Part shown: positions 56,700 through 64,000 of the stretch, in pieces | Layout: each line of letters starts with the position of its first letter | Position numbering within the stretch: position 1 is the stretch's first letter | NCBI GenBank assembly: GCA_026210745.1 | Contig: CP110631.1 | Span: forward strand, 2,728,001 to 2,792,000 | Direction of reading: 5' to 3' | DNA: 64,000 bases | Source of the DNA: Exobasidium rhododendri | Taxonomy: Eukaryota > Basidiomycota > Exobasidiomycetes > Exobasidiales > Exobasidiaceae | Translations under genes and position numbers: made by a program | The notes under the pieces: model-generated | What the model was told of the DNA's origin: nothing | Seen by the model: the letters and a program-made list of their open reading frames with translations, nothing else | Databases searched by the model: none

Positions 56700-57427
56700 C
56701 TACTCTTCTCGGCGATGTGAGTCGGACGTCTTTGAATCTGCCTGTGTCAATGCAAGTCTCAGGATGCACAGAGAACTCTGTATCATACTCACATATGATG
56801 GACAAAGCTATCGTACCTTTCGGCCAAGGACCGTGTTACTGAAGCCTTCTTGAAGCACCATCTATCAGTTGTACAAAAACGGCAAGGCGAAGGTCCATTA
56901 GCATGAAAACAGCAAATCATCGAGTTTTGATGTGCCCAGATGACTGCTCACCTTGTACGACTGCCAAGCGGCAAGATACGGTCTGTTGACGAGCATGATG
57001 TGAGCCACAAAGTCCGACGAGAGGGAGCATGATTGGAAACTTGCAGCGAGCTCTTATCGTGATCGTCTGGGATGGGCAAGGGGGGAGTTAGTGAAAAACC
57101 ACAAGACAAGTCAAGAGTCAGCCTGACTGATGCCCACCATGAGTAGTAAGTGCCGTGCGCATGTGGTGGACTAACGTTTGCGCAGCAGCCGTTACAGTAT
57201 TCGTAGGAGCAGGACTGAGCTGAAGTGACACAAGCAAAGAAGATGCGCCCAAAGAGATGAGCAGGAGTAGGTGACACTTCTACATTTCTTTCTAGTGCTC
57301 TCACAAGATTGTGCCTCATCTCTGATGACCCTGAAAGGCGTCTGAGCGGCGCTGCTGAGCTCGTGGTGTGCCAGGATACCAGGTCGTGCAAGAAGAGAAT
57401 AGACGTGAGAGAATAGAGGAACCTCAT
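56700..57427 (-). CDS. candidate spliced gene of unknown function (doubtful)
   Basis: Splice-like signals on the minus strand suggest a transcript. A CTAAC branch-like site with a pyrimidine tract and CCCAG occurs near 57065-57090. An open stretch ends at 56952 with AHIMLVNRPYLAAWQSYK before GTGAGC. A 45-nt exon at 56861-56817 (MVLQEGFSNTVLGRK) follows, then a last exon 56741-56700 ending in TAG. These join in phase 0. Upstream, the frame MRFLYSLTSILFLHDLVSWH from ATG 57427 looks like a signal peptide followed by a Cys-rich part, but I could not join it cleanly to the rest. No family recognised; the model is tentative. Confidence 0.25.
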
Positions 57428-58248
57428 GATGTTGGGCAGTGATGCGTTGGATTAAGGTGTGACGCTGTGCTAGGACGACAAAAGAAAGTGGGTGGGCAGA
57501 TGAAGGAGACAGGAAGAGTACTTTGCTTTTCGCCTTGAAGAGGAGATGATAGAGAGGGAAGATCTTTTCTGACGAACAAATCGCTCAGACTGCCATCATA
57601 CCTACGCTCCTTTGCATCGTCCGACAATCAGCTGAGCCTCTCTTGCAGCAACTTCAGTATACACTTTCCGCAGTCGTCAAACTCTTGCACACTCGCCCTT
57701 CTGCTCTCTACCTTGCTGCTTGCTGCCTGGATATCTCTCCCTCTCGCGCTTTCACTTATTGCAACGTACATTCTGTAGCAGGGGTTTGTCTCCGAGGCCG
57801 GGGAGATTCTCTTTCTCCGTCTGTGGCGTTCAGAGGGTCCTCCTTCCCTTGCTTTGGGATCCTTCCCGTCGGTCCCTGAATTGGTCGCCTGTCGAGAATA
57901 CCCTCTCTTTTGCTCGTTCTCTCTTTACGTGTATATGTGATGCACCTTCAATCACCGGTCAAGGTACAAGTTGGTGAGGAGTGAGAAATAAGGGACACAA
58001 ACAAAGGAAGGGCGAGACATTGAGTTAAGGGGGGTGGCGCATATTCTCCGTTCGCTATACAATAGCGAGGCAGATAGCTGTGCGGATGCAGTTTATCTCT
58101 TTCAGCCTTCTTTCTATTTTCCACCCTGGCTCGCTCGCTCCAGTGCGGACTGTGCCTTTTGAAAATTTGGATTTTCCCCCTCTCCAGTAAGGGCCTGCAA
58201 TTAGTGCCAGAGTTGTTCGTGCCGATTCAGTACAGTGCTTTCACTGCT
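57428..58248. other. 821-bp stretch without supported gene
   Basis: Only short open frames with biased, unfamiliar translations are present. No tRNA, snRNA or repeat is recognised. It borders the 3' end of MOD5. Confidence 0.5.
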
Positions 58249-60062
58249 TCACAGAGGCGGCGCTGCTTTCCCTTGCCTTCTCTCCTGACGTTCTTTCCTC
58301 TTTGCTTCTACTTCCGGTCCTGTCATAGCTACCCTCTTGCCACCGTTCCGGATTCGCAGCGCTGCCTGATGTGACCGACCTTTGCAGTGCAGGTCCCACT
58401 TGGAATTGAGAATCATGCAAGGCTTCGAGTTGTCTTTTGTACAGACATGGCATGTGGTGAAAAGCTTTTCCTCATCTGCACCAACGGCATCAGCAGCTCC
58501 ATTCGCCTCAGCCTCTCTGGGGCACTTTGAAAGTTCATCCGATACGAATTCTAAGCGTTCAAGGAGAGCTTGAGCGTCACATTCTCCTTTCGCGTTCTGC
58601 TCGTTTCTTTCTCTTTCCCACTCACGATCAAGCAAACCTATCGACTTGCTTCGAACGTTGCCTTGCCACTGTTCCAAATCTTCGAGGGGTAAAAGCACAA
58701 ACAATGTATCCGGCTCAGTCTGCAGACCATTTGCGCCAATGTATGTCAAGGCCCAACTCACCGGTAGTATCAAGCGAATAAAAATGAACATGTCGATTGT
58801 GACGCTTATTCAGTTCAGGCAACAGCATGTTACGCACCCAACCGACTTGTCTCTTTGCAAATTGTCTCGTTGAAATCTTCATATCTTCGACCGCTTGCGT
58901 AAACAAGGAATTGCCCACCTTGTCATCTGGAGAGGGGCGAAGTAATGAAGTCGCAGCATTAGCCACACCTATTCCTCCCCTCCGGCTTTCAAGATGTTCA
59001 AGATAGCTATCGAATTCTTTGTATCCGATCGCTTGAAATATGCCTCTAGTGTAGTCTGTCTTGCTCTCTCCTCTCTTAGAGACTATCGCACGAAGCTCGA
59101 CAATCTCTCGCAACAGACCGTTCTTTTGTAGAGGAGGAGGAGGATGAGGAGGAACGTCAATATACTTGCGTGTGCTTCTCGGATGTTCTCACGAGGCTCG
59201 GATCACCCACATCTATCATCCTCTCGATCCGCAAATCCAACCGCTCATTCAATACGGGCCGATCACACTCCAGGTTGAAGATGATTAGCTTCGTCTTTTC
59301 CTCCCCTTGAATGGTTTCATCTTCGTCGGTGTACTGTCGTTGCCGCTTCTGCTCCTCGATTAGCTCGGAATGCCGCCTGCCGGTTTCAAATAAGACTTTG
59401 ATAGATCGAATAATCTTGCGAGTGTCGCGAAAGTGCCATCTCATTGCCATTTCTTGATCCAGGCAATCGAGCAAAGTCCAGATCATCATTGGATCGTCAA
59501 CGTCTTTGAGAGACGAAGAATGAGACAAATTGATGACTCGAAAGAGGAGAAGCTTCTGCTCTGTTGTTAGTGGGACTCTACTTGCCTCTTCAGCAATCCT
59601 TTCCACTTCGGTAGCACTCTTTACCTCGTGCACTGTCGCTGGTCTTTCTTGCCTGATACGGTCATCCTCTCTATTCTGCAAAGACACAAGTTGACCCGGT
59701 AAGACGAAATGCTGAAGATAGTAAGTCGTTCCCCCTACAATAATTGGCAGGACGTCTCGATTGGACATCTCTCTCATTGCGTTGGAAGCATCACGAACAA
59801 AACTGCCCACGTCGTACTCTGCATCCTTTTCCGGCTCTAAAAAGCTCATCAAGTGATGCGGAATACCTTGCATCTCTTCTGACGTCATCTTATTCGTTAT
59901 CGTGTCCAGACCATGGTAGATTTGCATGCTGTCAGCAGAGATGACTTCCATTTGACCAAAGTGAGACGCAAGTTCAACGGCGAGTTGAGACTTACCAGTC
60001 CCAGTGCTGCCACATATAGCTATCAGAGTCTCGCCCTTCGGCCTTCGAGGTAATGCAAGGTC
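58249..60062 (-). CDS. MOD5: tRNA isopentenyltransferase (Mod5/TRIT1), 5' end unresolved
   Basis: Exons 60062-59193, 59122-58762 and 58679-58249 join in frame, giving about 553 residues without the first exon. The P-loop is ICGSTGTGKSQLAVELA, then the substrate motif MEVISADSMQIYHGLD, IVGGTTYYLQH, and RGIFQAIGYKEF in exon 2. The C-terminus has a U1-like zinc finger (CHVCTKDNSKPC, then WDLHCKGRSHQ), as in eukaryotic members. The enzyme adds the dimethylallyl group to A37 of tRNAs reading UNN codons; cytosolic tRNA-Tyr (GTA) is one substrate in yeast. No ATG is in frame with the P-loop exon: a stop lies 6 bases before an apparent acceptor (TTGACAG) at 60063. See findings. Confidence 0.9.
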
Positions 60063-60164
60063 CTGTCAAGAGTCACCACATTTCAGAGTCCAACACGCAC
60101 CAAGTGTGAGAGAAGACGAAGAGAGACAATTGCATTGCGGAAAGGAGGAAAAAAGGACAAATAA

Positions 60165-62411
60165 TCATGATGAGATACCGAGATCCTGCAAAACGAACAG
60201 ACGACGGATTCAATGAGTAGGCAGGCCCTTTGCCGTACCCCTCCCCCGCACATAAGAAACCTACTCACAGAAGCAATCATGGCAGCCGCAATAGGATGGT
60301 AGAACGAGCGATGTTTGATAAACGTATCCTTTGCCAATTGAGCATCTACCTTGTTCAAAGCTCGGTACATGACTCGACAATACTTCATCCTGCCCTGCTT
60401 CGAGACCCACTTTGCGGCCTCTTCCTTATACAGCGTCTTTGGATCTTCTAGAGCCACTTCATAAAAGCGTAACTTGATTTCAGAGTTGGTTTGCTTGCTG
60501 AAATTGTACGTCTTGTCCAGTAAACCTGTGTAATGATTCGACAACTTGGGACCGCTGTGAAGCTTTTCGAGAAAGACGACTACTTGATTCGAATGCCACC
60601 CCTCGATGTCAGAAGTGCTAAACTTTTCTTCTTCTGCTGATTTCTTTCCTTGGATAACCTTGATCCAACGATCTGCTAGATCTTGTGACTCTACCGCCAA
60701 GGTGTTGTCGTACTCCATCTTGACCGGTAGATGTAGACCTTCACCATGCAACCATCCATGCCAATCAACGTGCTCCAACTTTTTCGTGATCTCGGCGTTT
60801 CCAGCGTAGAAGTCAAAGAGGTGCTGCTTCCATTCTTCCGTGGTGACGCTACGGTCGTAGAAAGTCTTAAAGTGACTTTGTATGAAGGGAAGAAATAGAG
60901 CGAGGCCACCGACTGTTCTTTCTAGGTGGAGTATGAAGTTGCTGCCCTTCTCATAAGGAATCGAGCTAAAAGCGTCGTCGGGATCTTCCCCGTCGTGAAA
61001 GACAGGCACAAGTCTTTGGAACCTCTTAATCGATTCGAATTGCTCCAAAGCATCTTGTAAAGCTTTTGCCCCAATAATGTAGCTGAAGCCTCGGTATGCC
61101 GGTCCGATCTCCGGACCGTGTACGACTTGCAGTAAGAGACGTTCGATCCAGACGTTGATACCTTCGTTGAGCCAGAAAGATGACCAGTTGGCGCAAGAAG
61201 TAAGGTTGCCTGACCAGCTGTGAGCTAACTCATGGAGAAGAACATCGGTCTGGCTTCGATCTCCGCATATGAGACTGGGAGTCAATGTTGTCAGATTGGC
61301 ATTCTCCATTCCTCCGTACGGAAAGCTTGGAGGTAGGACGACACAATCATAACGAGACCAAGAGTAAGGCGAGATGGTCTCTTCCGCAGCTTCCAAATAG
61401 CGATTGGCATCCTCTTTGAATTCCCACTCTGCTCTATCAATCATCGTGGGTTCAGCCCATACTCCTACTCTGGATGCCAATGGCCGAAATTCAAGCGTGC
61501 CACCTACAATGGCTATCAGGTACGTTGGTATTCCGACTGGTTGGCGAAAACGATACACCCCCTCCTCTTTACTGTACGCTTCACCCGGTCCACTTTCCGA
61601 AGCACGGATAGATCCCTCTGCCAGAGCACTCATCAGGATAGGAATATCACTCTTCACCTTTGCTGTGTAAGTGATCTTATGAGAGGGTGAGTCTACGCAA
61701 GGCAGCATGGACCGACCATGAATGGCTTGTGCTTGAGAGTAGAGAAATGGTGTCTTCTTTGACTCTGTTTGCCTGTCAAAGGAGCCCAGTCTTGCTCAGT
61801 AAAGGAGCAGGCTATATAAGCACCGCCTACATCCAACCTACTCACTCTGCTGTCAGCCATCCTAACGCGGTACACTGCTCCGTTGTGCTGTATTCTACTT
61901 CCACCTTCAAGTCTTCTCCTTTTTTCCTGCTTCCCAGCTGTATTGTTAGGGGACTTCCAAGGGTACCCCTTCTCTTTCCAACTTCCCACTTCAGCTCCTC
62001 CTTACCAATACTTACTCGCTTGACGTCCAAGTAGCTAGTGTCCAAGATGAAGTGGTCCACTCCCTCCTTCGTGACCTCGATCGAATGCGTAACTTTACCA
62101 GACAATTTCCGCTTCACCCAATCTACAGTCCACTCTATGTCGATGTGCTTTGGTTTGATCTCCAGAAGGTTAGCGTGGCTATGGATATCGTACACAGGTG
62201 CCAGGGGAGGAGCGGGAATGGCTCCCGGTGCCGGTGGTGTCCAATTGACTGTGGCCATGTTGCGGAGAAGACCCGCAGTAGCACGAACTTTTGGCGAAGA
62301 TTGGCAGGTCGAAAACAACGTACCTTTAGAGACGGGAGAAGAGATGCAAAGAGAAGGAGAACGATGTAAAGGGCGTGTAATTCGAGGTAGCACGAATCTC
62401 AGTGTTTGCAT
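60165..62411 (-). CDS. leukotriene-A4-hydrolase-type M1 aminopeptidase
   Basis: Three exons, 62411-61846, 61772-60269 and 60185-60165 (phases 2 and 0); 696 aa. The zinc site is LLHELAHSWSGNL with the third ligand in LNEGINVW; the exopeptidase motif is YGGMENANLTTL. The C-terminal helical LTA4H domain ends TFIKHRSFYHPIAAAMIAS plus DLGISS from a 21-nt last exon. Yeast Lap2 and human LTA4H are the relatives; it is expected to be an aminopeptidase with epoxide hydrolase side activity. The first about 50 residues (MQTLRFVLPRITRPLHRSP) look like a mitochondrial presequence, with a second in-frame ATG at MATVNW. Confidence 0.93.
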
Positions 62412-62678
62412 CGACCTACGAGACTTCTCTCAATCTCTTCAGAAGCTTGACAGGGGAGCGATAAGGCATGTCTGATTTTAAAGTTGCTTGATTGATTGAT
62501 CTGAAAAGAGAGGGGGGCCAAGAGAGGGATTCCACAAGGACGCTTAGCCACGTGAGATATTTAGAGTGTTCTTCTCGATTCCTCTGAAGACTCTCAACGA
62601 GTGTGAATTAGCTTCCTTCCTCTTTTTGCGCATACCTCCCCTCCCACTCACACAAGTAGCCCGACGCCAGTGATTGTA

Positions 62679-64000
62679 ATGTCGTCGTCACTAGAGCTGC
62701 TGAATCCGCGTGCAGAGTCAGTGAGACGTCAACAGGCGCTCGCTGTCAATACCCAAGGTGCTGTAGGGATCTCGAATGTACTAAAGAACAGTCTCGGACC
62801 CAATGGTGCAGTGAAGTTGTTGGTTGATGGAAGTGGAAATCTTCGAATGTCCAAGGGAGGCGGCGTACTGCTCAAGGAGATGCAGATAACCAACCCGACT
62901 GCGAGTATGATTGCTAGAACAGCTGTGGCACAGGATGATCAATGCGGGGATGGTACTACTTCAGTCGTCTTACTTGTTGGTGAATTGCTGAAGCAGGCCG
63001 ATCGATACATTCAGGAAGGCGTTCATCCGCGAGTACTTAGTGAAGGGTTTGAGTTAGGTAAAGAGGGTGCATTGAAGGTGGGTAGCATGGCAAAGGGAGC
63101 GGTACCGTTTACCTCCGTGTTTCTTCCGTTAATCAATTTGTTTTTTCTTTCTTTTTCCTTTAGTTTCTCGAAACATTCAAGCAATCACCCTCCTTGGACC
63201 GAAGCACCCTCCTTACCGTCGCCAGCACTTCTTTAGCAACCAAAATTCACGCTAGACTGGCGGAACAGCTAGCTGCAGACATTGTTGATGCAGTTCTGGC
63301 CATCAAACCTAAGAGTTCGACTTCAATTGCGATGCCCCCGAAAGTAAATGCAGACGGATCGTCAGAAAAGATCGATGAATGGCAGGTACAAGATCCGATC
63401 GACTTGCACATGGTAGAGATAATGAAAATGCAACACCGGAATGAGACAGATACACAACTGATTCGAGGTCTGGTGTTGGACCATGGAGCTAGACATACAG
63501 ATATGCCGAAGCGGGTGGAGAATGCTTTTGTGTTGACATTGAATGTGAGCCTTGAATATGAAAAGACGGAGGTCAACTCTAGCTTTTTCTATTCTACGGC
63601 AGAACAACGAGAGAAGCTGGTCGAATCAGAGAGGAGATTCGTGGATGGAAAATTGAAGAAGATTCTGGACTTGAAGAATGCCGTCTGCGATGCTGCCGTT
63701 GGTGATGACAAGAAGAAAGGTTTCGTCATCTTCAATCAAAAGGGGATCGATCCTATGTCATTAGATGTTTTGGCAAAGAACAACATTCTTGCGCTACGTC
63801 GAGCCAAACGCAGGAATATGGAAAGATTGCAGCTATGTTGCGGAGGTAGTGCAATGAACTCGGTAGACGACCTAACACCAGACATTCTTGGTTACGCTGG
63901 TCTAGTGTATGAACATACGTTGGGAGAAGAAAAGTTCACCTTTGTTGAAGAATGCAAGGAACCAAAGAGTGTCACTTTGCTCATCAAAGGACCTAATTCA
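62679..64000 (+). CDS. CCT6: CCT/TRiC chaperonin zeta subunit, 5' part
   Basis: Exons 62679-63077 and 63164 to the window edge, phase 0; 412 codons present, 3' end outside. The N-terminal part has [20 protein letters not shown] and the ATP motif [20 protein letters not shown]. The apical part has [20 protein letters not shown] and [11 protein letters not shown], which match the zeta subunit (CCT6) rather than other subunits. It belongs to the hetero-oligomeric ring that folds actin and tubulin. The intron (63078-63163) has a strong T-rich tract before TTTAG. It is divergent from the aminopeptidase gene, 267 bp apart. Confidence 0.96.

Noticed and set aside
57643-57977. Plus-strand open frames
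   Set aside because: Short, without a good start or any family or splice support.
58679-58761. Alternative acceptor CTGCAG in the second MOD5 intron
   Set aside because: It gives an immediate stop in the phase set by the donor; the CGAAG acceptor at 58680 restores the frame and aligns with TRIT1.
60001-60030. GTAAGT in MOD5 as a splice donor
   Set aside because: It lies within the P-loop codons, and reading through gives a perfect GSTGTGKS motif, so no intron is needed there.
1-64000. Secondary-metabolite cluster, mobile elements or CRISPR
   Set aside because: No backbone synthase, transposase, terminal repeats or repeat-spacer array is visible; the genes are dispersed housekeeping functions.

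Overview
The window is a gene-dense piece of a fungal nuclear chromosome, most likely from a basidiomycete; a smut-like Ustilaginomycotina affiliation is my inference and not proven. The reasons are about 30 single-copy eukaryotic housekeeping genes, many short introns (mostly about 60-150 nt, usually GTGAGT or close donors with CAG/TAG acceptors), a split nuclear tRNA-Tyr, and fungal-type proteins (Bem46-type hydrolase, FRE ferric reductase, Lcl3, HbrB, phosducin-like Plp2). Exon joins below were made by hand from donor/acceptor sites, reading phase and family alignment from memory; nearly all close in frame. I see no transposons, CRISPR, operons, rRNA or viral sequence.

Layout. 1-10 kb: N-terminus of a DEAH RNA helicase (cut by the window edge), Lcp5/neuroguidin, Vps25, dihydrofolate reductase, Atg12, a small unknown coiled-coil protein, a hotdog thioesterase, a methyltransferase, Lcl3 nuclease and an Mcm1-type MADS factor. 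10-20 kb: an orphan protein, a membrane-anchored Nudix hydrolase, a Ser/Thr-rich single-pass membrane protein, Rio2 kinase and Plp2. 20-38 kb: four large genes, PEX1, SEC16, CDC45 and SPT6. 38-53 kb: a Bem46-type hydrolase, a ferric reductase, tRNA-Tyr, SAC1, lipoyl synthase, Kre33/NAT10, ALG10 and the cap-binding subunit CBC2. 53-64 kb: a histidine-phosphatase/HbrB fusion, a poorly coding 2 kb stretch with a doubtful spliced gene, tRNA isopentenyltransferase, leukotriene-A4-hydrolase-type aminopeptidase, and the 5' part of CCT6.

The genes mostly alternate in strand, so divergent pairs share short promoters (about 100-450 bp) and convergent pairs end close together (44-230 bp). Functions are mixed, but ribosome biogenesis and RNA metabolism recur (Lcp5, Rio2, Kre33, DEAH helicase, Mod5, Cbc2, tRNA-Tyr), as do membrane traffic and organelle genes (Vps25, Atg12, Sec16, Pex1, Sac1, Alg10).

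The most unusual feature is one uninterrupted coding exon that joins the end of a phosphoglycerate-mutase-like phosphatase to an HbrB (TORC2 subunit Bit61/PRR5) domain. Next are a 10-nt microexon in the Bem46 gene, the tight junction between the aminopeptidase and MOD5, where the MOD5 start cannot be found, and a Nudix enzyme with a large insertion and a C-terminal membrane anchor.
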